In this document: one piece after another, positions 19,154 to 28,908 of the stretch
How the letters are laid out: each line of letters begins with the position of its first letter
Position numbering within the stretch: the stretch's first letter is position 1
DNA from: Phytohabitans flavus
GTDB lineage: Bacteria > Actinomycetota > Actinomycetes > Mycobacteriales > Micromonosporaceae
DNA length: 64,000 nt
Direction of reading: 5' to 3'
Assembly (NCBI RefSeq): GCF_011764545.1
Contig: NZ_AP022870.1
Coordinates: 3,146,001 to 3,210,000, forward strand
Notes under the pieces: model-generated
The model's database searches: none
The model's input: the letters and a program-made list of their open reading frames with translations, nothing else
What the model was told of the DNA's origin: nothing
Position numbers and translations under genes: made by a program

Positions 19154-20035
19154 ATGAACCTCCGCGCAAGACTGATTACGCTCTCCACGCTTGTCACGCT
19201 CTCCACCCTTGGCGCCATGGCTGCCGTGGCTCCCGCGGTGGCCGGTCCGCAGGACCGTAAGCTCTCGCCCTCCGCGGCGGTGCCTGAGCCGATCGTCGTC
19301 GATGCCGCTCCCGCGCGGGTGACGTACTCCCGGCAGGCCAAGTCGCAGTGGCAGCTGACGAAGTTCGACCCCGTTGGAAACTCGATCCTCGCCACGCACC
19401 GCTCCAGCGGGATCACGATCGCGATCGACTACGACGACCCTGCCGACGACAGGCACGCTTCCGGGATCTCGCCCGACACCGGGTGCGGCCCGATGGAGGG
19501 TGAGTTCTGGGGCTCGGTCACCCCGCTGCTCTACCCGATCCTCGAGCCGGAAAAGCACGTCATCGAAAGGGTCCGGGTGGAGATCGACGGTGCTGAGTTG
19601 CACGTCCGTATGTCCGGCGGCGCCTACGACATGGTCTCCCCGGGCGCCGGGGACGAGACGCTGTTCATGAACGCCGTGCTGACGGTCGAGCAGGGGCAGC
19701 TTCGCGCTCGTACCAGGGGCCTGCACTACGTCCTGCCGTCCAAGGACCCGGGCACGACCGTCGACCTGACGCTGGCAGATGGCTCCAAGCTCAGCCGCAC
19801 GTTCACGATGGCGACCCCGACCGGACGGGAGTACGTCGACAACGTGCGCGCCGTCCGGGTGGCCGACGGCCGCTACGGAAACTTCTCCTGGAAGACGGAT
19901 ATCCAGCGGCTTCAGTTCGACCTCAACACCAACCCGTTGCTCAACGTCTTCGAGATCGACGCCGACCACGCGCTGAAGGACCGCGGCCAGCGCGTCGTCA
20001 CGAACAACTTCACGTTCGCGGCGGACTGCCGCTGA
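19154..20035 (+). CDS. Secreted hypothetical protein
   Basis: A 293-residue protein with a signal peptide: MNLRARL, a hydrophobic run with repeated TLSTL units, and a likely cleavage after PAVAGP near residue 32. The mature part looks beta-rich and has only two clear Cys (GCGPME and the last but one residue). No domain was recognised. The ATG at 19154 is chosen over an upstream start because the signal sequence begins there. A 15-bp stem terminator follows the stop, shared with the convergent Gfo/Idh gene. Confidence 0.75.
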   Translation: MNLRARLITLSTLVTLSTLGAMAAVAPAVAGPQDRKLSPSAAVPEPIVVDAAPARVTYSRQAKSQWQLTKFDPVGNSILATHRSSGITIAIDYDDPADDRHASGISPDTGCGPMEGEFWGSVTPLLYPILEPEKHVIERVRVEIDGAELHVRMSGGAYDMVSPGAGDETLFMNAVLTVEQGQLRARTRGLHYVLPSKDPGTTVDLTLADGSKLSRTFTMATPTGREYVDNVRAVRVADGRYGNFSWKTDIQRLQFDLNTNPLLNVFEIDADHALKDRGQRVVTNNFTFAADCR

Positions 20036-20053
20036 CGCCCTCAGCGCCGCCCC

Positions 20054-20096
20054 GTCGCCCTTCGACCCGATCAGCTCTCATGGGTCGAAGGGCGAC
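20054..20096. terminator. Bidirectional terminator hairpin
   Basis: GTCGCCCTTCGACCC (20054-20068) and GGGTCGAAGGGCGAC (20082-20096) form a perfect 15-bp stem with a 13-base loop. It sits between two convergent stop codons and probably ends both transcripts. Confidence 0.85.
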
Positions 20097-20138
20097 GTCC
20101 CCCTCCCCGGAGCCGCCATTCCCCGCCGGAGGCGAAAG

Positions 20139-21206
20139 TCAGGCCGGCACGGTGACGGCCCGGCCGGTCGTGACCGACTCGTAGTAGGCGTCGATCACCT
20201 GCTGTACGTGCAGTGCCGTCGGCGCGGTCACCGCCGCCCGCAGCGGCGCCCCGTCGCGCAGTGCGGCGACGAAGTGTGCGGCCTCGGCGTCGTAGCTGGT
20301 CCGCGGAGTCACCACGGCCCGCCATCCGGTCAGGCCCGGCGGCGCGGCGGTGGGCTCCCAACCTTCCGGCCCGCGCGCGCTAGTCGTCACCAGCTCGTAC
20401 CGGTCGTAGAAAACGCTCAGCGTCCCGGTCGTGCCGTGGAACGAGTACCGCAGCGGGGTTGGGCCGACCTGCCCCCAGCGGGTGTCGATCGCGGCCAGCG
20501 CACCGCCCTCGTGCTGCACGATCGCCGCGGTGTTGTCTTCGATGTCGGCCGGGATCTCCGGGTTGACCGTCGTGGCGAAGCCGCTGATCCGGCCGACCGG
20601 GCCGAGGTAGGTGACAAGGGTCGTCAGCAGGTAGCCGGCCTGGTCCACAAAGGAGCCACCGCCGCCGCGCGACCGGTCGGTCAGCCACGCGGTGAAGTCG
20701 TCCGAAACCCCCGTCGCCTTGAGCCCGGCGTGACCGGCGAGGCCGCGCGCGAACTGCACAGTGCCGATCAGGCCGTCCCGGACGAGCTGCCCCACCTCGT
20801 CGAAGAGCGGGTCGAACGCGGTGTGGAAGGCACACATCAGCAGGCCGCCGGTACGCCCGACCGCGTCGGCGATGACGGCGGCCTGCTCGCCGGTGGCGGC
20901 CAGTGGCTTGTCCTGGTAGACGGCGATGCCGCGCTCCAGGGCGGCGACCGCGATGCTTGGTTTGGCGGCGTTCTCGGCGCAGACCAGGATGGCGTCCAGC
21001 CGCTCGGCGGCCATCATGGCCTCCGGGTCCTGGTGCTCGCCGACGCCTGGCACGGCCTCGACGGCACGCCGTCGCAGAGCTTCGATGGGCTCTGCGACGG
21101 CGACGACCTCGACCGCGGGCAACGCTCGCAGCGCGCCGACCAGCGACCACACGTGGTCGCTGGTCAGCCCCGCCACGCCGATCCGGACCGGCCGCGGATC
21201 AGCCAT
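20139..21206 (-). CDS. Gfo/Idh/MocA-family oxidoreductase
   Basis: A 355-residue NAD(P)-dependent sugar or cyclitol dehydrogenase. The Rossmann start is RIGVAGLTSDHVWS (the usual GxGxxG is altered to GLTSDH), then VVAVAEPIEAL; the central YQDKPLA loop carries the conserved Lys of the EKP-type motif. The C-terminal alpha/beta domain ends in YYESVTTGRAV. It is the last gene of the long leftward operon and overlaps a second Gfo/Idh gene by 8 bases. Loss of the normal glycine loop is notable; the reaction is unknown. Confidence 0.85.
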   Translation of the reverse strand: MADPRPVRIGVAGLTSDHVWSLVGALRALPAVEVVAVAEPIEALRRRAVEAVPGVGEHQDPEAMMAAERLDAILVCAENAAKPSIAVAALERGIAVYQDKPLAATGEQAAVIADAVGRTGGLLMCAFHTAFDPLFDEVGQLVRDGLIGTVQFARGLAGHAGLKATGVSDDFTAWLTDRSRGGGGSFVDQAGYLLTTLVTYLGPVGRISGFATTVNPEIPADIEDNTAAIVQHEGGALAAIDTRWGQVGPTPLRYSFHGTTGTLSVFYDRYELVTTSARGPEGWEPTAAPPGLTGWRAVVTPRTSYDAEAAHFVAALRDGAPLRAAVTAPTALHVQQVIDAYYESVTTGRAVTVPA

Positions 21207-22362
21207 GGATCAGCGCGCCGTCCCGCACGGCCTTGTCGAACTTGGCCGGGGTGAACGACGTCTTCAGCTCGACGGCCTGGCCGGTCAGGCTTGTCTCCTC
21301 GGCGGCGAGCATGATTTCCAGGCCGTGCCGGGCGATGTCGAGGGTCAGCTCGTTCGGCCGGGTGCCGCGGACCACGTCGACGAGGTGCTCGACGATGAGG
21401 GCGCGCTTGAGGTTGTTGACGTGCTGCTGGGCAAACTGGAGGTCGCGAATGTCCACATCGAACCAACCCCGGGTGCCACGCTCGTTGTCGACCCGGTAGA
21501 CCTCGAGCTGCTGACCCTCGGTCTCGTTGAGGTTGCGCCACATGTTGAGCACCCCCTCCCGACCGAAAATCTCCATCCGCGGCGACTTGGCGGCCCACAC
21601 GTTGTACGTGCCGTCGATGACGCAGAAGACCGAGTCGCCGAAGTCGAGCAGGACGAGGTTGTTGTCGTTGGCGGTGACCGGGAATGTCAGCCCGGCCACC
21701 GGGCCCGACGGGACGGTCCGGGTCGCCTCGGTGATGCCGAAGAACCCGAACACGCGCTTGGCCGGCCGGTTCAGGATGCCGAGCACCTCGTGCATGCTGT
21801 ACACCCCGATGTCGAACATCGGGCCGGAGCCCTTCTGGTAGAACCAGCTCGGGTCGGTCGGCCAGGCGCCGGCGGCGGGACCCGGGCCGGAGCTGCGGTG
21901 CCGGACGAAGCACACCTGGCCGATGGTGTTCGCGGCGAGCAGGCGGCGGGCCTCGCGCCGGGTCGGGTACAGCATGTTGGGCGGCGCGCAGACCACGGTG
22001 AGCCCCTTGGCGTCGGCCGCCTCGGCCAGCGCGTCGGCCTCGTCGATGGTGACCGCGACGGGCTTTTCGGTCGTCAGGTGCTTGCCCGCCTGGAGGATCT
22101 TCAGCGAGGTCTCCCCGTGCACGGGGATCGGGGTGAGGTTGACGACCGCGTCGAAGTCACCGTAGTCAAGCATGTCGTCCAGGTTGGTGAACGCCTTGGG
22201 GATGCCGAACCTCGCCGCGGCGTCCTTCGCCTTCTCCTCGACCGGGTCGGCGACCGCGGTGACGACCGCCTTGTCGGGGATGTGGTGCAGGTTTGGCAGG
22301 ACGCCGTTCGGCTGGATCGCGATGTTTCCCGCACCGAGGACCGCGATCTTCATGGGATCCAT
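21199..22362 (-). CDS. Gfo/Idh/MocA-family oxidoreductase
   Basis: A 387-residue dehydrogenase with a standard nucleotide loop IAVLGAGNIA near residue 8, VTAVADPVEEKA, and the catalytic EKP motif in TTEKPVAVT, here normal in contrast to the downstream paralogue. C-terminal half includes GPMFDIGVYSMHEV. ATG at 22362 is two codons before a second Met. It follows the ABC permeases by 74 bases in the same direction, so it probably oxidises the imported sugar or a derivative. Confidence 0.88.
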   Translation of the reverse strand: MDPMKIAVLGAGNIAIQPNGVLPNLHHIPDKAVVTAVADPVEEKAKDAAARFGIPKAFTNLDDMLDYGDFDAVVNLTPIPVHGETSLKILQAGKHLTTEKPVAVTIDEADALAEAADAKGLTVVCAPPNMLYPTRREARRLLAANTIGQVCFVRHRSSGPGPAAGAWPTDPSWFYQKGSGPMFDIGVYSMHEVLGILNRPAKRVFGFFGITEATRTVPSGPVAGLTFPVTANDNNLVLLDFGDSVFCVIDGTYNVWAAKSPRMEIFGREGVLNMWRNLNETEGQQLEVYRVDNERGTRGWFDVDIRDLQFAQQHVNNLKRALIVEHLVDVVRGTRPNELTLDIARHGLEIMLAAEETSLTGQAVELKTSFTPAKFDKAVRDGALIHG

Positions 22363-22436
22363 CTAGTTCGACTTCCTCTCGTCGATTGTGGACAGCGAGG
22401 CCGGCGCCGTTGCCGGCGGAAGAGGGGGTACGACGC

Positions 22437-23351
22437 TCATCCCTTGACCGCCCCGACCGCCGCGCCGCTGGCGAGGTAGCGGCGGATGAGCACGAAGAAG
22501 ATCATCACGGGTAGTGCGAAAATCGTGCTCGCGGTCATGGTGCCGCCCCAGTCGGTGCCGTTCTGGCTGGTGAACTGTTGCAGGGCACCGGGCAGGGTCT
22601 TCATCGACTCCTGCTGTAGGAACGTCATGGCGAGCAGGAGCTCGTTCCACGAGGTGATGAACGCGAAGATGGCGCTCACCGCCACCCCGGGAAGCGCCAG
22701 CGGGAAGATGATGTGGACAAGTGCCTGGAAGCGGTTGGCGCCGTCGACAAGCGCCGCCTCGTCCAGCTCCTTGGGGATCCCGGCGAGGAAGCCGCGGATG
22801 AGCCACACCGACAGCGCGAGCGCGAGCGCGGTGTGCGCGATGATGACGCCGGTGTACGTGTTGAGCAGTCCCGTCGTGCGGTACGCCGCGAAGAGCGGGA
22901 TGACGACGACGATCGCCGGCAGCATCTGCACCACGAGCAGTGCCACGGCGATGACCGACTTCGCCGGCATGGCGAAGCGGGACAGCGCGTAGGCGGCCAT
23001 CATCCCGAGGACCACCGAGCAGAGCGTGGCACCGCCCGCGATGATCACCGAGTTCAGCAGCTGGTGGCCGATCTCGCCCTTGAGCAGGGTGGTGTACCGG
23101 GACAGCGTCGGGTCGAACGTCCAGAACCGCGGCGTGACGGTGAAGATCTCCGACTCGGGTTTGATCGACGTCAGGATCATCCAGTAGAAGGGAAAGATGC
23201 TGACCAGCCCGATCGCGATGGCTACGAGGCTGAGGAGAAGCCGGCCCACGGCCCGCTTCGCGAGCTGAGCACGCCGGCCGGGATAGTTGCGGCGCCCGAC
23301 AGCACTCGTCCTCACTTCGGTGCGGGCAGCCGTCATGGTTTGCTCGCTCAT
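22437..23351 (-). CDS. CUT1 sugar ABC transporter permease (MalG-like)
   Basis: A 304-residue permease with six helices; the first is in LLLSLVAIAIGLVSIFPFYW. The MalG-type loop follows (LTSIKPESEIF) and the EAA docking motif is GIPKELDEAALVDGANRF. The start overlaps the stop of the MalF-like gene (ATGA). It forms a complete CUT1 system with the next two genes, again with no dedicated ATPase in the operon. Confidence 0.92.
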   Translation of the reverse strand: MSEQTMTAARTEVRTSAVGRRNYPGRRAQLAKRAVGRLLLSLVAIAIGLVSIFPFYWMILTSIKPESEIFTVTPRFWTFDPTLSRYTTLLKGEIGHQLLNSVIIAGGATLCSVVLGMMAAYALSRFAMPAKSVIAVALLVVQMLPAIVVVIPLFAAYRTTGLLNTYTGVIIAHTALALALSVWLIRGFLAGIPKELDEAALVDGANRFQALVHIIFPLALPGVAVSAIFAFITSWNELLLAMTFLQQESMKTLPGALQQFTSQNGTDWGGTMTASTIFALPVMIFFVLIRRYLASGAAVGAVKG

Positions 23352-24249
23352 CCGGCCTCCTCCCGTTGCAGCCGTACGTAAAAGGCCGTGACGACCGCGA
23401 GCACCGCGAAGGTCAGCATCGCCAGCGCCGATCCCATGCCGCCGTCGAGGAAGGCGAACGCCTCCAGGTACGTGAGCAGCGACAGGATCTCGGTCGAGTG
23501 GTTCGGGCCCCGGGCGGAACGGTCATGACATAGATGTGGTCGAACGCTTGGAACGCCTGGATCGTCGCGAGCACGAAGAGCACGACGATCACCGGTCGCA
23601 TCACCGGCACCTTGATTCGCAGCAGCACCTTGAACGCCGACGCCCCGTCCAGCCGAGCGGCTTCGACGATGTCGCCCGGGACCGACTTCAGCGCGGCGAG
23701 CATCGCGATCGTCAGGAACGGGATCTTCGCCCAGATGATCGCCACCGCGACGACGAACAGTGCGGAGGTTCCGTTGTTGAACCAGCCGTACCCGTCGAAC
23801 ATGCCCAGCCCGAGTGAGCTGAGTAGCCAGTTCACCACGCCGTACTGCGAGTCGAAGGCCCATTTCCACAGGATCGCCGCGGAGACTCGCGGCATCGCCC
23901 AGGGCAGCACCACGAGGATGGTCAGCAGCTTCATTCCGGGTAGGCCGGAGTTGAGTACCAGCGCGATGAGCAGCGAAGCCACCATCGAGCCGATGACGGT
24001 CACCGCGGTCAGGACGACCGTGCGGACGAAGGCGGCCTGGGTCTGACCGTCGGTAACCATCTCGACGTAGTTGTCCAGTCCGACCCAGGCGCCGGTACGC
24101 AGCCCTCGTCCCTCGTGCAGCGACAGCCAAATGGTCCGCACGAAGGGGTACCCGATGACCAGCGCGATGCCCACCATCGTGGGGGCCATCAACAGCCACG
24201 GGATGATCTTGAGCTGCAACCGGCGCCTGGACGCCGCCTCAACGGTCAC
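23348..24249 (-). CDS. CUT1 sugar ABC transporter permease (MalF-like), frame-shifted near 23,510
   Basis: Six-helix permease, first helix in LLMAPTMVGIALVIGYPFVR, with the EAA loop VPGDIVEAARLDGASAF. The last 45 residues (from PNHSTEILSLLTYLEA to RLQREEAG) lie in another frame; one G at the ggggccc run near 23,510 restores PPGGPNHSTEIL. Both ends overlap neighbours by ATGA junctions, supporting the coordinates. Without repair the product lacks its last transmembrane helix. Confidence 0.88.
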
Positions 24250-25523
24250 TTGCCGAACGCCTCGGTGATTTCGGTGTTGAGCTTGTCCATCGTCGAGTTG
24301 AGGTCGGACTTGCCACCCATCAGCGCCTGCATCGCGTTGACGAGCGCGCCGCTACCCTCGACCTTGCCCCAGCTCGGGTCCGCCGGTACATAGCGGGTGT
24401 GCTTGGCCTGGTCCCCGAACGGCTTGAAGAGCGGGTCGGCGAAGGAGCCCGACGTCTGTTCCTCCTGGATGCCGGCGAGCGACGCGGGAAGCATGCCGAT
24501 GCCCCGGGTGTAGCCGGTGACGTTGGCCGGCTCGGCCATGTGCCGTACCAGCGCCCGCGCGTTCTCCTGGTCCTTGCAGTCGTTGAACACCACGAGGTTG
24601 CTGCCACCGGCGAATGTGTCGTTGTTGCCGCCCGGGCCCGTCGGCAGTTCGACGACGCCGACCTTCTCCTTCAGGTCCGGAGACTGGGCGAGCATCGACT
24701 TGAGCTGGAAGCTCGCGTAGATGCCCATGGCCACCTTGCCGAGCGCGAAGGCCTTGGTGCCGTCGGCGGCGACCCAGTTGGCCGCGTCCGGCGGCGACAG
24801 CTTGTCGGTCGTCAGCAGCTTGGCGTACCAGTCGAAGGCCGCCTTGGCCTCCGGCGTGTTCATCGTCGCCTTGTAGGAGTCGCCCTCCTTGACGGCGATG
24901 TCACCGCCCCAGTTCCACACCAGCGGCACGTACTGCCAGATCTCGCCGCCCATGATGCCGAAGCCGGCGATCCCCTCGCCCTTGTTGTCCTCGTTGAGCT
25001 TCTTGGCGGCCGTCGCGACCTCTTCCCACGTCTTCGGCACCTGCACGCCGCTCTTCTCGAGCAGATCCTTGCGGTACACGAAGGCGCGGTTGCCGACGTT
25101 GTACGGGTAGCCGTAGACCTTGCCGTCCATGGTCGCACTGTCCACCATGGACCCCACAAACCGTTGCTTGGCCTCGTCGAGCTTGAGGTCGGCCTCGGCC
25201 AGTGCGCCCATGCTGGAGAACTCAGGCGTCCAGGTGTTGCCCAGCTGGGCCACGCACGGCGGGGCGCCACCGGCCACCGCGGTCAGGTACTGCTGATGCG
25301 TGTCGGCACCGCCGACGAACCGCAGGTTGATCTTGACGCCCGTATGCGCTGTCTCGAAGTCCGTCATTACCTTCTGGATTACCGGCTGTAGCTCGGTGCC
25401 CGGGTCGTTGAACCAGACATCGAGCGTGCTCTCCCCGGACGATCCGGAATCCCCGGAGCATCCAGCGACCGCACCCATCACGCCGACCATCGCCGCCGCT
25501 ATGCCCAACTTCCAGCGAGCCAT
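24246..25523 (-). CDS. Sugar-binding lipoprotein of CUT1 ABC transporter
   Basis: A 425-residue extracellular binding protein with lipoprotein signal: MARWKLGIAAAMVGVMGAV then AGCSG, acceptor Cys near 22. Body motifs of SBP_bac_1 proteins include GYPYNVGNRAFVYRK and the late FADPLFKPFGDQ. It is the first gene of the transporter part of the operon, preceded by an operator-like inverted repeat at 25588-25608, and so may have its own promoter. The ligand is unknown. Confidence 0.92.
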   Translation of the reverse strand: MARWKLGIAAAMVGVMGAVAGCSGDSGSSGESTLDVWFNDPGTELQPVIQKVMTDFETAHTGVKINLRFVGGADTHQQYLTAVAGGAPPCVAQLGNTWTPEFSSMGALAEADLKLDEAKQRFVGSMVDSATMDGKVYGYPYNVGNRAFVYRKDLLEKSGVQVPKTWEEVATAAKKLNEDNKGEGIAGFGIMGGEIWQYVPLVWNWGGDIAVKEGDSYKATMNTPEAKAAFDWYAKLLTTDKLSPPDAANWVAADGTKAFALGKVAMGIYASFQLKSMLAQSPDLKEKVGVVELPTGPGGNNDTFAGGSNLVVFNDCKDQENARALVRHMAEPANVTGYTRGIGMLPASLAGIQEEQTSGSFADPLFKPFGDQAKHTRYVPADPSWGKVEGSGALVNAMQALMGGKSDLNSTMDKLNTEITEAFGK

Positions 25524-25587
25524 GGGTTTCCTCCCAACTTCGCCGTCGCGGTCTCTGACTATGTAGTTGGTGCCGGTCTGCTATCTG

Positions 25588-25608
25588 CTTGCCTGGCTGC
25601 CAGACAAG
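25588..25608. promoter_or_regulatory. Operator-like inverted repeat upstream of binding-protein gene
   Basis: CTTGCCTGG, CTG spacer, CCAGACAAG: nine-base arms with one mismatch, 65 bases upstream of the binding-protein start. The same half site TTGYCTGG recurs at 35328-35346. Likely controlled by the GntR regulator encoded at 36594, or by a second regulator with a related site. Confidence 0.6.
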
Positions 25609-25657
25609 TTCCCTCATCCTGGACCTGGCGAGGAGGTTGCGCAAGGGGTCTGACCCC

Positions 25658-26992
25658 TCACGATCCGGCTAGCTCCTCGCGAAGCTCCACATAGACCGCG
25701 TGCCGTACCGGGTCCGGCTCGACGACGGTCGCGCCTGCGCTCGGGTCGTGGTCGATCGCCTCGCCGAGGCCGGCGAACCCGAGGCGTGCCAGCCCGACGA
25801 GTCCCAGATCGGTGTCGGCGGCTACGGTGAGCGGCCGCCCGAGCGCGTCGGCCAGTAGCCCGGCGAACCTCGCATCGGCGGCGCCACCGCCGCAGAGCAG
25901 TACCTCGTCCACAGGTCTTCGGGTGAGGATGCGGCCGACAGAATCGCCCACCCAGACCGCGACGCCGTCCATGACCGCGCGGGCCACGTCGGCGCGGTTC
26001 GCCGCCAACGACAGCCCTTTCAGGTCGCCCTGGCCGACCACCGCCTCGCGGCTGCCGGCCGCACGCAACGCGCGCGGCACGAACCGCACGCCATGCGCGT
26101 CCGGTGGCGCCGCCGCGGCCTGTTCGAGCAGATCGGTGACTTCGCCGGGCGGTCCACCGAAGACGCCGGCCGCCCACTCCAGCACCGCGCCACTGCCCAC
26201 CGCGACCGCGAGGCAGGCGACGTCGCGCAGCTCGGCAAGCGCCGCCGCGTCGGCGAAACCGCCGTACGCCGCCGACGTCCCGGCGTAGAGCACACCACGC
26301 CCGGGGAACGCCGCCTGGGCACCAAGGCACACCACGAGCCAGTCGCCGCTGCCGGTGACCACCGGCGTACCGGCGCGCAGCCCGGTCTCCCGCGCGGCCT
26401 TCACCGTCACCGTCCCGGCGACCGCGTCCGGTGCCAGCAGCGGCACGGGTTGGGCGCCCAGCCGGGCCAGCAACGCGGCCGCGGCGGGCGACTGGAGGCC
26501 CGCACCGCCGGCGTCGTACGGGTCGGTGCCGAGCAGCCCGGTGAGCCGGTACCGCAAGTAGTCCTTGACCGGGACGGCGGCCCTTAACCGTCCCTCGCCG
26601 AGCTCGGCCCAGGCAGCGAGCCGGGCCAGCGCGGCCCGGCCACCGGGCGAACCGGCGTCGAACTCCGCCTCGCGGGGGACACCGCGCCGGTCGCCGGGCA
26701 GAAGCACCGTTCCCGAACCGCCATCGGCGAGCACCGGGACGAGAGTGTGCATGAAGCTGGTGACGGCGACGACCCGTACCGGGGTCAGGTCGCCCAGGCC
26801 GGCGATCGCCGCGCGGACAGAGCGCCACCACTGCTCCGGCGAACCTGTCACGCCGCCGGCCGGGCCACGCCGGCTCGGCGTCGGGGTTCGCGAGCGCGCC
26901 CGCACCCGGCCGCGACCGTCGACCAGAGCCACCTTTACCGAGGTGGTGCCCTGGTCGACGACCAGCGCCACGGGCGCGGACCCCGCGCTCAT
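25658..26992 (-). CDS. FGGY-family carbohydrate kinase
   Basis: A 444-residue sugar kinase: VALVVDQGTTSVKVALVD at the N-terminus is the phosphate-1 motif, VTGSGDWLVVCLGA is in the middle, and VLLCGGGAADARFAG is the adenosine loop. FGGY proteins phosphorylate sugars or polyols; this one is somewhat short. Its start overlaps the stop of the zinc dehydrogenase gene by 4 bases. It may supply a phosphosugar to the class I aldolase two genes upstream, but substrate is not predictable. Confidence 0.88.
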   Translation of the reverse strand: MSAGSAPVALVVDQGTTSVKVALVDGRGRVRARSRTPTPSRRGPAGGVTGSPEQWWRSVRAAIAGLGDLTPVRVVAVTSFMHTLVPVLADGGSGTVLLPGDRRGVPREAEFDAGSPGGRAALARLAAWAELGEGRLRAAVPVKDYLRYRLTGLLGTDPYDAGGAGLQSPAAAALLARLGAQPVPLLAPDAVAGTVTVKAARETGLRAGTPVVTGSGDWLVVCLGAQAAFPGRGVLYAGTSAAYGGFADAAALAELRDVACLAVAVGSGAVLEWAAGVFGGPPGEVTDLLEQAAAAPPDAHGVRFVPRALRAAGSREAVVGQGDLKGLSLAANRADVARAVMDGVAVWVGDSVGRILTRRPVDEVLLCGGGAADARFAGLLADALGRPLTVAADTDLGLVGLARLGFAGLGEAIDHDPSAGATVVEPDPVRHAVYVELREELAGS

Positions 26993-28077
26993 GTCTCTTC
27001 GCCGCCGGACGTGACCATCACCTTGACCGCCCCGGCGTCGCGGTCGGCCAGCGCGCGGAAGCCGTCCGGCAGCCGGGCCAGCGGAAGGCGATGGGTAATC
27101 AGCGCCGCCGCGTCTACCGCGCCCGCGACGAGCAGGTCACGCGCGCGCCGGAAGTCGGGCACGCCGTCGACGCAGGCGCCGTAGCTGTTCGACCAACGCA
27201 CCGCGGCCTCGCGCTGGTAGGCCAGATGCGGGTCGAAACTCGGCGCCGTGGGGTAGACGCCGAGCACCACGACGTCGCCGCCGGGCGCGACGAGCCGCAG
27301 CGACTCGGCGAGCGAGTCACCGCTGCCGGCGGCGTCGAAGACCACCGGGAAGGTCCCCACGGCCTCGTCGCGGGCGTGCCGGCCGGCGGCGGTCGAGGTG
27401 TCCCAGGTGGTACTGGCGGCACCGGCGCGCAACGCCACGTCGAGCGTTGCCGCGCGGTGGCCGAGCAGGCTCACCGGATGCCCGGCGGCCCCGGCGACCT
27501 GGCCCAGGGTCTGGCCGATCGCCCCGCTCCCGAGCACCGCGACGGGCGCACCCGGCCGGAGCGTCACGAGGTGCAGCGCGTGGACGCCACAGGCGTAGCA
27601 GTCCAGCAGGGCGGCTTCGGCCAGGCCGACGTGGTCAGGCAACGGGTGGAGCTGGCTGGCCGGAGCCTTGTCGTACTCGGCGAACCCGCGGCTGTGCACG
27701 TGTACGCGGTTGCGCATCCCCCGCTCGGCGCACAGGTACCCTCGGCCGGCCCGGCACAGCGCGCAGCGGCCGCAGCTGAGCAGGTGGATCGGCTCGACCG
27801 CGACCCGATCACCCACGGCGAACCCGGTGACCCCCTCCCCCAGCGCGGCGATCCGGCCGCTCAGCTCGTGGCCGTCACCGTCCGGGCTCGCCGGATCGTG
27901 CTGCCACGGACCGAGCCCTCGGTAGGCGAGCAGGTCGCTGCCACAGATGCCGGCCGCGGCGACCTCGACAAGCACCTCGTCGTCCGCGAGCACCGGCACG
28001 GGTACCCGCGTGATCCGGATGTCGGTACCGCCGTGGAACACGGCGGCCGCCATCGTCGCCCCAGCCGGACCGGTCAT
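26989..28077 (-). CDS. Zinc-dependent alcohol/polyol dehydrogenase (MDR family)
   Basis: A 362-residue medium-chain dehydrogenase. Catalytic zinc ligands are in GICGSDLLAY and DGHELSG; the structural zinc Cys cluster is CGRCALCRAGRGYLC. The Rossmann loop is VAVLGSGAIGQTLG. Such enzymes oxidise sugar alcohols or threonine-like substrates with NAD(P). Overlaps both neighbours by 4 bases, so it belongs firmly to this operon. A second MDR gene lies two genes upstream. Confidence 0.9.
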   Translation of the reverse strand: MTGPAGATMAAAVFHGGTDIRITRVPVPVLADDEVLVEVAAAGICGSDLLAYRGLGPWQHDPASPDGDGHELSGRIAALGEGVTGFAVGDRVAVEPIHLLSCGRCALCRAGRGYLCAERGMRNRVHVHSRGFAEYDKAPASQLHPLPDHVGLAEAALLDCYACGVHALHLVTLRPGAPVAVLGSGAIGQTLGQVAGAAGHPVSLLGHRAATLDVALRAGAASTTWDTSTAAGRHARDEAVGTFPVVFDAAGSGDSLAESLRLVAPGGDVVVLGVYPTAPSFDPHLAYQREAAVRWSNSYGACVDGVPDFRRARDLLVAGAVDAAALITHRLPLARLPDGFRALADRDAGAVKVMVTSGGEET

Positions 28078-28880
28078 AGAGCCACGTTGAGGTGCTTGGC
28101 CGCGGCGTCCACCGAGGCACCGCCGTGCACGATCTCGACGAGTGCCTCGACCATGAGGTCGGGCCGCTCGGCTTCGACGATGTTGCGGCCGTAGACGACG
28201 CCGCGCGCGCCGGCCGCGACCGCGTCGTGCGCCAGCTGCAACGCGTGACGCGGGGTGGGCTTGACCGGTCCGCCGAGCGCCAGCAGCGGCACCGGGCAGC
28301 TGCTCACCACGCCGGCGAACTCCTCGACCGTACCGACGTACTGCGCCTTGACGAAGTCGGCGCCGGCCTCGGCCGAGATCCGCGCGCCGTTGGCAACGTT
28401 GGTCACGGTGTGCGCCTCAGTGTTGGCGAAACTGACCGGGATCGGCTCCGCCATCAGCGGCATCCCCCACCTGTCGGCCTCGGCGGCCAGCTCGCGCAGC
28501 TCGCCGAGCACGGTCCGGTCCGGGTTGCCCGGGAAGACCTTCAGCTCCAGCGCGTCGGCGCCGTACCGCACCGCCTGCTCGACGCCGTAGCCGGCCGACG
28601 GGATCTCGCTGTCGAGCGCGAGGATCAGGCCGCGCCCGCCGAGCTCGCCGGCGGTGGCGCGGGCGAAGCCGATGCCGGCGAGGACCGCGTCGATGCCGCC
28701 GTCGACGAGCCGGCGGACCGCCGCTCGGGCATCGCCCAGGCCGGGCTTGACGCCGTACTTGAGGCCGGCGTCCAGCGCCGCGACCACGGCTCGGCCGTCC
28801 GGTGCGAACACGTGGTGCATCCGGCGCCTCGGCCAGGCCGGCAGGTGCTCGGGAAAGGTGTACGAACCCGTCAATGTCAT
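28074..28880 (-). CDS. Class I aldolase, FbaB/LsrF-like
   Basis: A 268-residue TIM barrel of the DhnA/LsrF group of Schiff-base aldolases. The Lys candidate is in GADFVKAQYVG and the phosphate-binding end is LLALGGPVKPT with GVVYGRNIVEAE. Members cleave or condense phosphorylated ketoses, or act as thiolases on phosphorylated AI-2. Here it lies between two zinc dehydrogenases and near a kinase, suggesting cleavage of a phosphorylated sugar. No other lsr-type gene is present, so an AI-2 role is not favoured. Confidence 0.85.
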   Translation of the reverse strand: MTLTGSYTFPEHLPAWPRRRMHHVFAPDGRAVVAALDAGLKYGVKPGLGDARAAVRRLVDGGIDAVLAGIGFARATAGELGGRGLILALDSEIPSAGYGVEQAVRYGADALELKVFPGNPDRTVLGELRELAAEADRWGMPLMAEPIPVSFANTEAHTVTNVANGARISAEAGADFVKAQYVGTVEEFAGVVSSCPVPLLALGGPVKPTPRHALQLAHDAVAAGARGVVYGRNIVEAERPDLMVEALVEIVHGGASVDAAAKHLNVAL

Positions 28881-28908
28881 GTGCTGTTCCCTCGGTCGGT
28901 TGGCCTGC

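Noticed and set aside
25658..28880. AI-2 (lsr-type) processing locus because of kinase plus LsrF-like aldolase
   Set aside because: Transporter is CUT1, not Lsr type; no LsrG or LsrR; the aldolase family has many other roles.
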